DNA from: JAQBGV01 sp032128395
Lineage (GTDB): Bacteria; Planctomycetota; UBA8108; UBA1146
Direction of reading: 5' to 3'
Assembly: GCA_032128395.1 (NCBI GenBank)
Contig: JAQBGV010000024.1
Coordinates: forward strand, 1-34,076
Length of the DNA stretch: 34,076 bases
The notes beneath the pieces are model-generated. The model did no database searches and had not been told where the DNA came from. It worked only from the letters and a program-made list of their open reading frames with translations. Of the stretch, positions 14,809-23,447 are shown in pieces (position 1 is the first letter of the stretch; every line of letters begins with the position of its first letter). The translations under genes were made by a program, and so were the position numbers.

Positions 14809-15109
14809 GCGCGAGCCGCGAGCGCGACGACTCCGATTCCTTCCTCAATAGCACGAGCAAAATGGGAGAGGCACCGCGGTGCGGAGCCAGTCTCCACGCC
14901 CGCTGTGACCGTCTCATGACCCACCCGTGACGCCCAGGGCATTTTCTTCCGCCGAGATTCCTTTCGACCTCGACTCAAGCTTGCCCTGCCGGCGCTCCGA
15001 AGAAAGGATCGGGATGCGCCCTCACCCGGGGTCCGGGGGGGGAACCGTCCCGCGGCGGGTCGCGTTCCGCCGCTGAAGAGGGAGCGTAGCCGGGAAAAGG
15101 AGTCTGTCC
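14809..15109 (+). other. Intergenic region between the STAS and NHL-lipoprotein genes
   Basis: A 301-base non-coding region holding REP-like copy 3 (14863-14896) and, after it, nothing coding. A G8 run and a CCCG/CGGG-rich segment lie at about 15035-15060. AAGGAG (15097-15102) is the ribosome site for the TTG at 15110. I see no confident promoter. Confidence 0.5.
14863..14896 (+). repeat. REP-like palindrome, copy 3
   Basis: The unit reads TGGGAGAGGC, then a perfect GCACCGCGGTGC core (14871-14882), then GGAGCCAGTCTCCA. The terminal arms pair imperfectly. It shares core and 3' arm with copy 2 and, in opposite orientation, with copy 4 near 33804-33840. Confidence 0.65.
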
Positions 15110-18100
15110 TTGAAGACGCAGATCGATGCGCGCGCCTGCGGCGTCCGCGCCGCCGTGGCTACTTTCGCGATCGTTCTCAGCATCGCCGTCGCCGGCTGTT
15201 CCGGAGGATCGACGGGCGGCCTGGGCGGTCCTACCAACACCACCGGACCACTGGTCATCGCGGCACAGTATGTCGATGTCGATGGCAACGGCGTCGATGG
15301 CGGCGACATCATCGTGGTCACATTCGGATCCTCGGTCCGGATCATCTCCGCGAGCGTCGCCTCGTTCCGCTTCGACAGCGATCTCGATTCCTTCGGTAGT
15401 GGCGCGGTCCTCTCGCAGACCATCCCGAACTCGGAGCGCGTGGAGATCCTCCTCGGAAGCGGCGCGGACCTCGTCCCTGCCGTGTCGACGGTCGATGTCC
15501 GGTCGGGGACGAGCCTGAATGTCGTGGATCTATCTGGAGATGATGCACGCCAAACCACCGCGATCATCCCCGTCGATGACCTGACCGCAATTCCGCCGAC
15601 CCTCGTCGGCTCTTGCTACATCGACAACGACCTCGATGGTGTGATCGATGTCGGCGACACGCTCGTCTGCGCGTTCGACAAGCCGATCTCCATTCCTGGC
15701 GGGGCGACGTTCGCCGCCAACTTCACGATGCCGGTCACCGGCGACACCCTGGGGACCACGCCGACCTTGAGCGCGTTCTCTCCGTCCCCCGCCAACCGAG
15801 GCGTGCAGGTCACGATCGATTCCGCGCCGACCCTGACCGTGACCGGGACCTTCGACTCCGCGATCGTGACGGCGGGCAGCCCGAGCGGGATCGAGATGAG
15901 CGGTGCGCCGACGATCGAGGACACCCTGACCAGTCTGCCGAATGCGGCCACTCCTAGCACCCAGGGCGACGTTTCCCTCCAGATCGAGAGCTACTTCCAC
16001 ACCTCTCAGGAGGGCTCGCTCTTCCTCGGGAACGTCGACGGGAACACTCCCGATGTCGCGGCGAACGGCTTCGACGCGCCGGGTGGGATGGCACACTTCA
16101 ACGACTCGGTACAGGGCAGCCCGGTGGTGGACCTCTTCTTCGTCGCCGACACGAGAAATCACCGGGTGCTGGTGTTCGAGGGGCTCCCCGCCGGGAACAA
16201 CGGCAGCGCCTCCGTCGTGCTCGGGCAGGCGGACTTCTCCGCAAACTTCCCGAACCGCTCGGAGTCGGGCAGTGCGGCTCCGACCAGCGCCTCGCTCCAC
16301 ACTCCAGTCGATGTCCACTTTCACGCAGCGACGAATCAGCTGTTCGTCAGCGATGCGGGGAATCACCGGGTGCTGGTCTTCAACGGCGTCGTGAACACCG
16401 CAACCGGGGACCTGACCCTCACGAACGGGGCCTTCGCGTCGTTCGTCGTCGGGCAGGCCAACACCGGAACCGGCACTTCGAATCAGGGATCCACGCCGTC
16501 GAGTCGAACGCTCTCCTCGCCGGGGGGGATCCACGTGCAGGGGACCCAGTTGGCGGTGGCCGACACCGGAAACCACCGGGTCCTGATCTGGAACTCGATC
16601 CCCTCGGTCAGCAACGCCCCCGCGAGTCTTGTGCTCGGGCAGGCGGACTTCGTCAGCAACAGCCCGGACGCCGGGCTCGGGACGATCGACGGCTCGGTGC
16701 TCGATGGCCCCGAGGACGTGGTGCTCGACTCGACCGTCACCGTCAATGGGTTCGCCGGAGCGGTGGTCGTCGCCGACTCGGGGAACAACAGGGTCTTGGT
16801 CTGGCACGGCACCAACCCGGGCACCGGATCGGCCGCGGACCGTGTTCTCGGGCAGGCGGCGTTCACGACCTTCACGGCGGGGGCCGGGCTCGATGAGTTC
16901 GACGCTCCGCGCGGGGTCGAGATCTTCCCGACCAGCGGGGCGTTCACCAGTGGAGACTCGATCTTCGTCTGCGACGCGAACAACGACCGTGTGACCGTTT
17001 TCGACTTCGGGGGCCCGCTCGCGAACGGAGATACCGCCGCACAGTCGATCGGCGGAACGGGCGCGCCTGCGACCACCACTCTCAGCCAGCCGATGCGAGT
17101 TTCCCTCAGCGTGGGGACCGCGGACTTTCTTTTCGTAGCGGACTCGATGAACCATCGCGTGATGCAGTTCCCGGTGACCGCGGGGACGGCGGCCGCAACC
17201 GCGACCACGGAGCAGGGACAGCCGAGCTTCCTGACCGCGAAACCGAAGGGGCACACCGCGAACCAGCCGTGGGCGGTCGCTTTCTCGGGCGGAAAGATGA
17301 TCGTCTGCGACACCGAGAACCACCGAGTCTTGATCTACAACACCACCCCGACCGCAGGGGACCCCGATCCGGACGTGGTGATCGGACAGCTGACCCTCTT
17401 CGAGACCGAGGCGAACCAGGGTCTCTCCGCGCCGACTGCGGCGACCCTGCGCAACCCGAGTGGAGTCGCGACCGACGGCACCCGTCTCGTCATCGCCGAC
17501 ACCGGGAACAACCGGGTCCTGGTCTTCAGTTCGATCCCCACCACCGACGGAGATTCGGCGGCGGTCGTCCTCGGACAAGCCGGGATGACCGGCGCGAGCC
17601 CGAACGCGGGGGGCATCTCTGCCGCGACCCTCGATTCTCCGGTCGGCCTCGACATCTCGGGAACTCAGCTGATCGTCTGCGACCGAGACAACCATCGGGT
17701 CGTCACCTGGAACGACGTCACCACGGTGACGGACGGCGCCGCTGCGAACGTGGTGCTCGGCCAGGGCGACTTCTCGTCCCGTCTGCCGAACCACGGGGAT
17801 GTGACCTCGGCAACGACCTTGCACACCCCGCTCGATGCGAAGGTGATCGCGGGTCTCCTGTTCGTCGTGGACTCCCTGAATCACCGCGTGGTCGCCTACA
17901 GCAGCACGACGACGAGTTCGATCGGTGCGATCTTCGCGCTCGGTCAGGCCTCCTTGACCGGGAACGCCGCGGGGATCGGGAGTTTCGGGCTGAACGCTCC
18001 GAGCGGCGTCGCGAGCGATGGCCTGCGGTTCTACATCTCGGATCGCAACAACCACCGCGTGCTCGTGTATCACTCTGTCCCGAACACCTCGGGCCTCACG

Positions 18101-18265
18101 GCCGACGCGGTGATCGGGCAGGCATCTCTCTCCGGGAACAGCCCGAATCGCGGATTGGCCGCTCCGACCGAGATGTCCCTGTACGGACCGCGGGGGATGT
18201 TCTTCGACGGGACGACCCTATGGATCGCCGACACGATGAACTCTCGGGTGCTCCGCGTCCGCTAG
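15110..18265 (+). CDS. NHL-repeat (beta-propeller) lipoprotein
   Basis: A 1051-residue secreted lipoprotein. The signal VATFAIVLSIAVAGC ends in a good lipobox (AVAGC, Cys30). Residues 31-330 are Thr/Ser/Asp-rich beta segments, including repeated 'YIDNDLDGVIDVGDT'-like strings resembling calcium-binding or cell-surface modules. From about 345 to the end there are 12 copies of the blade motif [VI]-x-D-x-x-N-x-R-V: VADTRNHRVLVF, VSDAGNHRVLVF, VADTGNHRVLIW and so on to IADTMNSRVL. They are spaced about 55-65 residues apart, most linked by a V-[LI]-G-Q element. Twelve blades fit two six-bladed NHL-type propellers. The TTG start is supported by AAGGAG 7 bases upstream and by the immediately following signal peptide. 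It is probably anchored to a membrane and exposed. The ligand is unknown. Confidence 0.88.
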   Translation: MKTQIDARACGVRAAVATFAIVLSIAVAGCSGGSTGGLGGPTNTTGPLVIAAQYVDVDGNGVDGGDIIVVTFGSSVRIISASVASFRFDSDLDSFGSGAVLSQTIPNSERVEILLGSGADLVPAVSTVDVRSGTSLNVVDLSGDDARQTTAIIPVDDLTAIPPTLVGSCYIDNDLDGVIDVGDTLVCAFDKPISIPGGATFAANFTMPVTGDTLGTTPTLSAFSPSPANRGVQVTIDSAPTLTVTGTFDSAIVTAGSPSGIEMSGAPTIEDTLTSLPNAATPSTQGDVSLQIESYFHTSQEGSLFLGNVDGNTPDVAANGFDAPGGMAHFNDSVQGSPVVDLFFVADTRNHRVLVFEGLPAGNNGSASVVLGQADFSANFPNRSESGSAAPTSASLHTPVDVHFHAATNQLFVSDAGNHRVLVFNGVVNTATGDLTLTNGAFASFVVGQANTGTGTSNQGSTPSSRTLSSPGGIHVQGTQLAVADTGNHRVLIWNSIPSVSNAPASLVLGQADFVSNSPDAGLGTIDGSVLDGPEDVVLDSTVTVNGFAGAVVVADSGNNRVLVWHGTNPGTGSAADRVLGQAAFTTFTAGAGLDEFDAPRGVEIFPTSGAFTSGDSIFVCDANNDRVTVFDFGGPLANGDTAAQSIGGTGAPATTTLSQPMRVSLSVGTADFLFVADSMNHRVMQFPVTAGTAAATATTEQGQPSFLTAKPKGHTANQPWAVAFSGGKMIVCDTENHRVLIYNTTPTAGDPDPDVVIGQLTLFETEANQGLSAPTAATLRNPSGVATDGTRLVIADTGNNRVLVFSSIPTTDGDSAAVVLGQAGMTGASPNAGGISAATLDSPVGLDISGTQLIVCDRDNHRVVTWNDVTTVTDGAAANVVLGQGDFSSRLPNHGDVTSATTLHTPLDAKVIAGLLFVVDSLNHRVVAYSSTTTSSIGAIFALGQASLTGNAAGIGSFGLNAPSGVASDGLRFYISDRNNHRVLVYHSVPNTSGLTADAVIGQASLSGNSPNRGLAAPTEMSLYGPRGMFFDGTTLWIADTMNSRVLRVR

Positions 18266-18308
18266 ACCCGTCGTTCTGCCCGGTCCCGATCGAGTGATCT
18301 CGCACACC

Positions 18309-18352
18309 AGAGCAGGGGATCGGCTCACCGAGGTGAGCCGGTCCCCTGCTCT
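18309..18352 (+). terminator. Strong 20-bp terminator hairpin after the NHL lipoprotein gene
   Basis: AGAGCAGGGGA (18309-18319) pairs with TCCCCTGCTCT (18342-18352). Inside, a U-G pair and then CGGCTCAC (18321-18328) with GTGAGCCG (18333-18340) close a CGAG tetraloop. The continuous 20-bp stem starts 44 bases after the stop codon and is followed by TGT. Its right arm contains TGAGCCGGTCCCC, identical to part of REP-like copy 5, so it may derive from that family. Confidence 0.85.
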
Positions 18353-18380
18353 TGTCACCTCGCGCACGTTCTGCGAGCAT
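18352..18380 (+). promoter_or_regulatory. Possible tRNA-Leu promoter
   Basis: TTGTCA (18352-18357, 5/6 match to the -35 consensus) is followed after 17 bases by GAGCAT (18375-18380, a weak -10). The predicted start near 18387 lies 12 bases before the tRNA 5' end, a sensible geometry. The -10 is poor, so confidence is low. Confidence 0.35.
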
Positions 18381-18398
18381 CCCTGCCCCGCGCCCCGG

Positions 18399-18482
18399 GC
18401 CGGAGTGGCGGAACTGGCAGACGCAGCAGATTCAAAATCTGCCGCCCGCAAGGGTGTGGGGGTTCGAGTCCCCCCTCCGGCA
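18399..18482 (+). tRNA. tRNA-Leu (anticodon CAA)
   Basis: An 84-base class II tRNA. The acceptor stem GCCGGAG (18399-18405) pairs with CTCCGGC (18475-18481), and the discriminator base is A (18482), as expected for leucine. The anticodon arm GCAGA-TTCAAAA-TCTGC has CAA at loop positions 34-36. A long variable arm (CCC-GCAA-GGG type) follows, then the T arm GGGGG-TTCGAGT-CCCCC. CCA is not encoded; the next bases are TTC. It decodes UUG codons. Confidence 0.96.
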
Positions 18483-18552
18483 TTCTTCTTCCTTCCTCGC
18501 GATCTCCCGATGCGCCGTCGTGGTTTCACGCCGGTGGTTTTCCTGTGACCAT

Positions 18553-18585
18553 CGGCCCGGAGGCTCAGAGCGCCTCCGGGGGCCG
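18553..18585 (+). terminator. Terminator hairpin downstream of tRNA-Leu
   Basis: CCCGGAGGC (18556-18564) pairs perfectly with GCCTCCGGG (18572-18580) around loop TCAGAGC. Outer CGG/CCG pairs extend it past a two-base bulge. It lies 70 bases after the tRNA and 58 bases before the next gene. No U-tract follows. Confidence 0.6.
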
Positions 18586-18642
18586 CTGGAGCGCGTCGCG
18601 GGCCCCCCGTAGGATAGACTCTGTCCCGGACGGAGGTTTGCG

Positions 18643-19419
18643 ATGGTCGATCGGCTCTCACTCGCTCTTGCCGTGCTCTTGCTCTCGGTCGCCTCGTGGA
18701 TCCACTCGCCCGCGGCAACGGCGGGGACGATCGAGGTCAAGGCGGAGGGAGTCGCCGAAGCACCCGTCAGCGCATTCCTGTTCCAGTTCCGCCTGGTCGA
18801 AGAGGACGAGGACGCCGGGACCGCGGTGCGGGACTTCTCCGCAGGGCGAGCGAAAGTCGCCAAGGCGTTCGCCGAACTGTCGATCGAAGGGCTCACTGTC
18901 GTGGGGGGTGGCATCGAGATCTCGGTGAAGCCACCGAGCGCCGATCCCTTCCGTGGAGTGCAGGTGCTCAACGGGGTCGTCCAAGGGGCAAATTCGAAGA
19001 AGCTCGCTCGATTCTCCGAGACGTTCTCGGTTCGGGTCCCCATCGCAGCGGATGCGGCGCCGGATCGGCTGCTCGAGCGGATCGGCCAGGTCCTCGATGT
19101 CGCCGCGGAGGTCGGGCTCGATCCCATCGACGCTCCCCAGAATCCCAACATCTATCTCCAGCCGCAGCTGCAGAAGACGGGACCGCAGGTCTTCGCGGTC
19201 GAAGTCGCCGAGCCTGCGGAGATCCGACTCGAAGCGGAGCGCCGGGCGATCGAGGAGGCCCGCAAGCGCGCCTCTCGCCTCGGCGATCTCGCGGGACTGA
19301 CCATCGGCGAAGTCCAGAGTGTTCGGGTGACCCGCACAGAACCCCTCACCTCGGTCGGAGGCTCGCTCGTCCACGCTCGCCAGGAAGTCGAGTTGACGAT
19401 CATCTTCATGACCCACTGA
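18643..19419 (+). CDS. SIMPL-domain (DUF541) exported protein
   Basis: A 258-residue exported or periplasmic protein of the SIMPL (DUF541) family. The N-terminus LSLALAVLLLSVASWIHS is a signal or anchor, with possible cleavage after ATAG. The mature part opens with IEVKAEGVAEAPVSAFLFQF, a typical SIMPL first strand. The conserved helix IEEARKRASRLGDLAGLTIGEV occurs near residues 203-224, followed by the end strand VELTIIF. Family members form oligomeric periplasmic assemblies; some are linked to oxidative stress or cell-surface roles, but the biochemical job is unclear. ATG 18643 has CGGAGG (18631-18636) upstream. TAGGAT/TAGACT (18610-18620) could be a -10 without a good -35. The gene ends 54 bases before the MoxR gene with no terminator, so it may belong to that operon. 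Confidence 0.85.
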   Translation: MVDRLSLALAVLLLSVASWIHSPAATAGTIEVKAEGVAEAPVSAFLFQFRLVEEDEDAGTAVRDFSAGRAKVAKAFAELSIEGLTVVGGGIEISVKPPSADPFRGVQVLNGVVQGANSKKLARFSETFSVRVPIAADAAPDRLLERIGQVLDVAAEVGLDPIDAPQNPNIYLQPQLQKTGPQVFAVEVAEPAEIRLEAERRAIEEARKRASRLGDLAGLTIGEVQSVRVTRTEPLTSVGGSLVHARQEVELTIIFMTH

Positions 19420-19473
19420 CGATCATTCCATTCCGAGTGCGACCCGCCCCTTCCGTCACCCGAGAGGAGCTTG

Positions 19474-20502
19474 ATGACCCCGCCCGGAGACCCCGATCGC
19501 CCGTCCTCCCTCGGCGATGATGACATCCGAGGCGTCGATGAGCTGGGCCGCTTCTACCGCGAGCTCCGCGACGAACTCTCCCGGAGCATCGTCGGTCAGC
19601 GGGACGTGATCGAGAAGCTGGTGATCTGCCTCGTCGCGCGGGGGCATGCGCTCCTGAACGGGGTCCCCGGACTCGCCAAGACCCTGCTCGTCCGGAGGAT
19701 CGCGGAGACGATGTCGCTCCGGTTCAGCCGCATCCAGTTCACTCCGGATCTGATGCCGATGGACATCACCGGCACGGACATCCTCCAGGAGGCCGCGGGG
19801 GGGCAGCGGGAATTCCACTTCGTCCGGGGGCCGGTGTTTGCGAACATCGTGCTCGCCGACGAGATCAACCGTGCGCCCGCGAAGACCCAGGCCGCGATGC
19901 TCGAGGCGATGCAGGAGCACCGCGTGACCGTGATCGGGCGGACCTTCGAACTCGAGGAGCCGTTCTTCGTCCTCGCGACCCAGAACCCGGTCGAGCAGGA
20001 GGGGACCTATCCGCTCCCCGAGGCGCAGCTCGACCGCTTCATGTTCCAGATCGACATCGATTACCCGAGCGAGGCGGAAGAGATCGACATCGCGCGGCTG
20101 ACCACCGGGTCGGAGCTGCCGCGATTGCGCGAGATCATCGACGGCCCCCGCGTCGAGGCCCTCCAAGACCTGGTGCGGCGGATCCCCGTCCCCGACCACC
20201 TCTACACCTACGCCGCCCGATTGGTGCGACGCACCCGCCCGAAGGGGGAGACCGCGCCCGCGTGGCTCCGGCCCCTGGTCGGGTGGGGGGCGGGTCCGCG
20301 GGCGGTGCAGTACCTGGTGCTCGGGGCGAAGGCGAGAGCGGCTCTGCACGGTTCGTACATGGCGAGGCTCGAGGACATGCTCGCGGTTGCGGACGCGGTG
20401 CTGCCGCACCGAGTGCTCACCACCTTCGCCGCGGAGTCGGAGGGGATCGACAGCCGGGCGATCGTCGCCCGTCTCGTCGAAGAGACCGGGAGCGAGGTCT
20501 AA
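19474..20502 (+). CDS. MoxR-family AAA+ ATPase
   Basis: A 342-residue MoxR-type AAA+ ATPase. MoxR proteins act as chaperone-like ATPases that activate or insert vWA-domain partners encoded beside them. Walker A is GVPGLAKT (63-70), Walker B IVLADE (125-130) followed by INRAPAKTQAAMLEAMQE, sensor 1 ATQNPVEQEGTYPLPEAQLDRF (about 168-189), and a helical lid follows. All are canonical, so it should be active. Start ATG 19474 lies just after AGAGGAG (19463-19469); TTG 19471 is an alternative with poorer spacing. A DUF58 protein starts 2 bases after its stop, and two vWA membrane proteins follow, the standard MoxR/Bat arrangement. Confidence 0.95.
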   Translation: MTPPGDPDRPSSLGDDDIRGVDELGRFYRELRDELSRSIVGQRDVIEKLVICLVARGHALLNGVPGLAKTLLVRRIAETMSLRFSRIQFTPDLMPMDITGTDILQEAAGGQREFHFVRGPVFANIVLADEINRAPAKTQAAMLEAMQEHRVTVIGRTFELEEPFFVLATQNPVEQEGTYPLPEAQLDRFMFQIDIDYPSEAEEIDIARLTTGSELPRLREIIDGPRVEALQDLVRRIPVPDHLYTYAARLVRRTRPKGETAPAWLRPLVGWGAGPRAVQYLVLGAKARAALHGSYMARLEDMLAVADAVLPHRVLTTFAAESEGIDSRAIVARLVEETGSEV

Positions 20503-20504
20503 GG

Positions 20505-21413
20505 GTGGTCGAGCTGGTCCGTCGAGATTTTGTCGATCCGGCGGCCCTCGCCCGTCTTCGCGGGCTCCCGCTCTGCGCTCGCGTCCCCGTGACCGGGACG
20601 GTCGCGGGGCGGCATCGCAGTCCCCATCGGGGATCGAGCGTCGAGTTCTCCGAGTACCGCAAGTACGTCCCCGGAGATGATCCGCGACGACTCGACTGGC
20701 GCGCGTACGCGCGCTCGGACCGCTTCTACATCAAAGAATTCGAGGCGGAGACCAATCTCCGTCTGCGCCTGATCCTCGACGGCTCGGGTTCGATGCTCTT
20801 CGGGTCCGGCGAGCTGAAGCGGATCGACGTCGCCCGGCGCATCGTCGCCGCGCTCGGCTACCTGGCGCTCTCCCAAGGGGACGCGGTCGGATTGAGCGTT
20901 CTCGAGTCGGACGCGGTTCGGGAGATCCCGGCTCGGAGGAACCCCGCCCATCTCGCCATCCTTCTGAAGACGCTCGGAGACTTGCGCCCCCGGGGCGAGA
21001 CTCGGCTCGCCGCCGGTCTGCACGAAGTCGCGGAGAAGATCCCCCGCCGGGGACTCGTGATCATCGTCTCCGATCTGTTCGTGCCCGCGGACGAGCTGCA
21101 CGACTGTCTCCAACACCTGCGCTTCCGGCGGCACGATGTCGCCGTCTTTCAACTCGTCGACCCGCTCGAGATCTCCTTCGACCTCCCCGCGCAGATGCGC
21201 TTCGTCGACCTCGAGGGAGGGGCTCCGCTCGTCGCCGATCCACCGGCGATCGCGAGGCGCTACCGCGAGGCCTACGACCGCCACGCGGCCGCGGTCACCC
21301 GAGTGATGCGGGAGGCGCAGGTCGACTTCCACCCGCTCCGGCTGGACCAGTCGTACGAGGCCGCGATCGCGCGATTCCTGGTCGGGCGTGCCCCGAAAGG
21401 GCCGAGACGATGA
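20505..21413 (+). CDS. DUF58 domain-containing vWA-like protein
   Basis: A 302-residue DUF58 protein, the usual genetic partner of MoxR. The DUF58 signature is fully readable: GRHRSPHRGSSVEFSEYRKY, then VPGDDPRRLDWRAYARSDR (about residues 35-73), and FYIKEFEAETNLRLRLILD. It leads into a vWA-like fold with a MIDAS-type DGSGS (92-96). Later elements are RGLVIIVSDLF and RHDVAVFQLVDPLEISF. GTG 20505 is chosen because it lies 2 bases after the MoxR stop and the conserved N-terminal VDPAALARL follows directly; the open frame upstream lies inside moxR. It is probably cytoplasmic and metal-binding, and may act with the ATPase in assembling an envelope complex. The exact function is unknown for the family. 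Confidence 0.93.
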   Translation: MVELVRRDFVDPAALARLRGLPLCARVPVTGTVAGRHRSPHRGSSVEFSEYRKYVPGDDPRRLDWRAYARSDRFYIKEFEAETNLRLRLILDGSGSMLFGSGELKRIDVARRIVAALGYLALSQGDAVGLSVLESDAVREIPARRNPAHLAILLKTLGDLRPRGETRLAAGLHEVAEKIPRRGLVIIVSDLFVPADELHDCLQHLRFRRHDVAVFQLVDPLEISFDLPAQMRFVDLEGGAPLVADPPAIARRYREAYDRHAAAVTRVMREAQVDFHPLRLDQSYEAAIARFLVGRAPKGPRR

Positions 21414-21458
21414 ACGCCAGAGCCACGCTGAGCGGCAGAGCCAGATGAGCGCCGGGCG

Positions 21459-23447
21459 ATGAGTTTTCTCGCGCCACTGCTGCTCGTCGCGCTCCCGCTG
21501 GCGCTGCTGCCGGTCGTGATCCACCTTCTCTACCGTCGGCGCCACCGAACGATCGAGTGGGCAGCGATGCGATTCCTCCTCGAGGCGACCCGCGCCGCGC
21601 GGGGGTGGCAGCGCCTGCGGCACCTTCTGATCCTCGCCTCGCGGGTCGTCGCTCTCGCCGCGCTTCTGCTCGCGATCAGTCGCCCGATCGCCGGGGGGTG
21701 GCTCGGGTTCGCAGCGGGGGAGCGCGCGGATGCCGTGCTCATCCTCCTCGATCGTTCGGAGAGCATGGGGGAGCGCGACCTCGCCACCGGTCGGAGCAAG
21801 CTCGCCCACGGGATCGAAAAACTCGCGGAAGGACTCTCGCGCCGCCCCGCCAATCAGTGGGTACTCCTCGATCCGCTCGTCGACTCCGCTCGAGTTCTCG
21901 ATCACCCCGGGGACTTGCGTGATCTCCCACTGCTCCCTGCGACCGCCACTGCGACCGACATCGCCCGCCTCTTCGAACGCGCGATCGAATACGTCCGCGA
22001 GAACCAGGTCGGGCGCACCGAGGTGTGGGTGCTCACCGACGCCCAAGCGACGGACTGGAGCCCGGAGAGCGGTCGTTGGCCGGCGATCCGGGACGAACTC
22101 GCGGAGCTCTCCAGAGTGCGGGTGTATCTACTCGCCTATCGGGAGCTCGCCGAGGCGAATCTCGCGGTCCGGGTCGGGGAGGCACGCCGTCGCGATGATG
22201 ATGCCGGGTCGGCGGTCGAGCTGGACGTCGAGATTCTCTCCCGCGCGGAGCTACCGGCCGGGACCCGAGTCCCGCTCGAGATCGCCCTCGGGGGTGCGAC
22301 CACGGTGACCGAAGTCGAGATCTCCGGATCGCGCGCGCACCTCGAGGGTCACAGTGTCCCGATCGATGCTACCGCGGGGTCCGGCTGGGGCTTCGTCGGG
22401 ATCGGCGGCGATGCGCGCCCCGGCGACGACCGCGCGTACTTCGCGTTCGGCGAGGAGCCGGTGCGTCGCACCCTCTGCGTGGCGGAGGACGCGGAGATCG
22501 CCCGGATCATCGCGATCGCGACCCGCGCTCCGCGCGTCCACTCCCTCTCGTACGAGTCGCGGATCTTCCACCCCGATCAGGTGGACGATGTCCCGTGGTC
22601 GGAAGCATCCTTCGTCGTCTGGCAAGCTCCACTCCCCGCACCCGAACGGTCCGCGTCGATCGAAGCGTTCGTCGCCCGCGGAGGGAGCATCTTGTTCCTC
22701 CCGCCGGAAGTCCCGACCGAGCGGCAGATTTTTGGAGTCGGCTGGGAGCGCTGGCTCCCCCGGGCGGAGCCGGACGCGGCGACGATCCCGTCGTGGCAGA
22801 CTCGGGAAGACCTGCTCGCCAACACGGACGACGGGGAACCGCTCCCGGTGGAGGGGTTGCGCATCTTCGGTCGTTGCGCGCTGCGCGGAGGGGGACGCAC
22901 CCTCGCTCGGTTCGACGATGGCACTCCCGCGCTCGTCCGCGGGACGACCGAGGCGGGGGGCGCCTACTTCCTCACCTCGCCGCCTCTGCCAGGCACTTCG
23001 AACCTCGCGCAGGACGGAGTCGTGCTCTACGCGCTCCTCCACCGCGCCCTGGAGGCGGGGGTCGCCTCGCAGCGGGCGGCACGGCAGCGCGAGGCGGGGA
23101 CCTTCCGACCCGATGCGAGCTGGCAGCTCGTCGCGTCGGACCACGAGGATGCGCTGTCGACGGAGCGCTTCGCCCATGCCGGGGTGTTCCGACGCGGGGA
23201 GGAGATCGCCGCGGTGAACCGACCCGACTCGGAGGACTCGCGTCGAGCTCTCGGGGCCGAGCAGTTCGCCGAGATCCTCGGCGACGCGGACTGGGTGCTC
23301 GTCGAAGACTCCCTCGCAGCCGCGGGCTCCCTGCTGCAGGAGACGTGGCGGCTCTTTCTCGGCGCGATGCTCGTCGCTCTCCTCGTCGAGGCGATGCTCT
23401 GCTGGTTCGACCTGCCGCGTCCGCTCCAGGGGAGGAAGAGCGGATGA
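21459..23447 (+). CDS. BatA-like vWA membrane protein
   Basis: A 662-residue membrane protein. The N-terminal BatA/aerotolerance-regulator domain has spans at about 3-24 (LAPLLLVALPLALLPVVIHLL) and 55-77. RRRHRTIEWAAMRFLLEA sits between them, a very typical Bat N-terminal pattern. A vWA domain follows with VLILLDRSESMG (93-104); MIDAS residues are Asp98, Ser100 and Ser102. A beta-rich middle region and a GATase1-like segment (SFVVWQAPLP, then GGSILFLPPEV) come next. A final span near 632-650 (LFLGAMLVALLVEAMLCW) anchors the C-terminus. The ATG at 21459 lacks a strong ribosome site, but the hydrophobic Bat N-terminus begins immediately. It ends by overlapping the next gene (ATGA). It probably forms a periplasm-facing complex with the following vWA protein. 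Confidence 0.9.
   Translation: MSFLAPLLLVALPLALLPVVIHLLYRRRHRTIEWAAMRFLLEATRAARGWQRLRHLLILASRVVALAALLLAISRPIAGGWLGFAAGERADAVLILLDRSESMGERDLATGRSKLAHGIEKLAEGLSRRPANQWVLLDPLVDSARVLDHPGDLRDLPLLPATATATDIARLFERAIEYVRENQVGRTEVWVLTDAQATDWSPESGRWPAIRDELAELSRVRVYLLAYRELAEANLAVRVGEARRRDDDAGSAVELDVEILSRAELPAGTRVPLEIALGGATTVTEVEISGSRAHLEGHSVPIDATAGSGWGFVGIGGDARPGDDRAYFAFGEEPVRRTLCVAEDAEIARIIAIATRAPRVHSLSYESRIFHPDQVDDVPWSEASFVVWQAPLPAPERSASIEAFVARGGSILFLPPEVPTERQIFGVGWERWLPRAEPDAATIPSWQTREDLLANTDDGEPLPVEGLRIFGRCALRGGGRTLARFDDGTPALVRGTTEAGGAYFLTSPPLPGTSNLAQDGVVLYALLHRALEAGVASQRAARQREAGTFRPDASWQLVASDHEDALSTERFAHAGVFRRGEEIAAVNRPDSEDSRRALGAEQFAEILGDADWVLVEDSLAAAGSLLQETWRLFLGAMLVALLVEAMLCWFDLPRPLQGRKSG

Noticed and set aside
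15530..18073. Minus-strand open frame of 847 codons opposite the NHL lipoprotein
   Set aside because: Repetitive only because the plus-strand blades repeat. No start context or domain, and fully overlapped by a convincing lipoprotein.
15900..18265. CRISPR-like repetition in DNA
   Set aside because: The near-repeated segments are NHL blades in one open frame, with variable spacing and no palindromic repeat of fixed length.
21412..21450. Tiny 12-codon frame between the DUF58 and BatA-like genes
   Set aside because: No ribosome site and no sequence character. Probably spacer.
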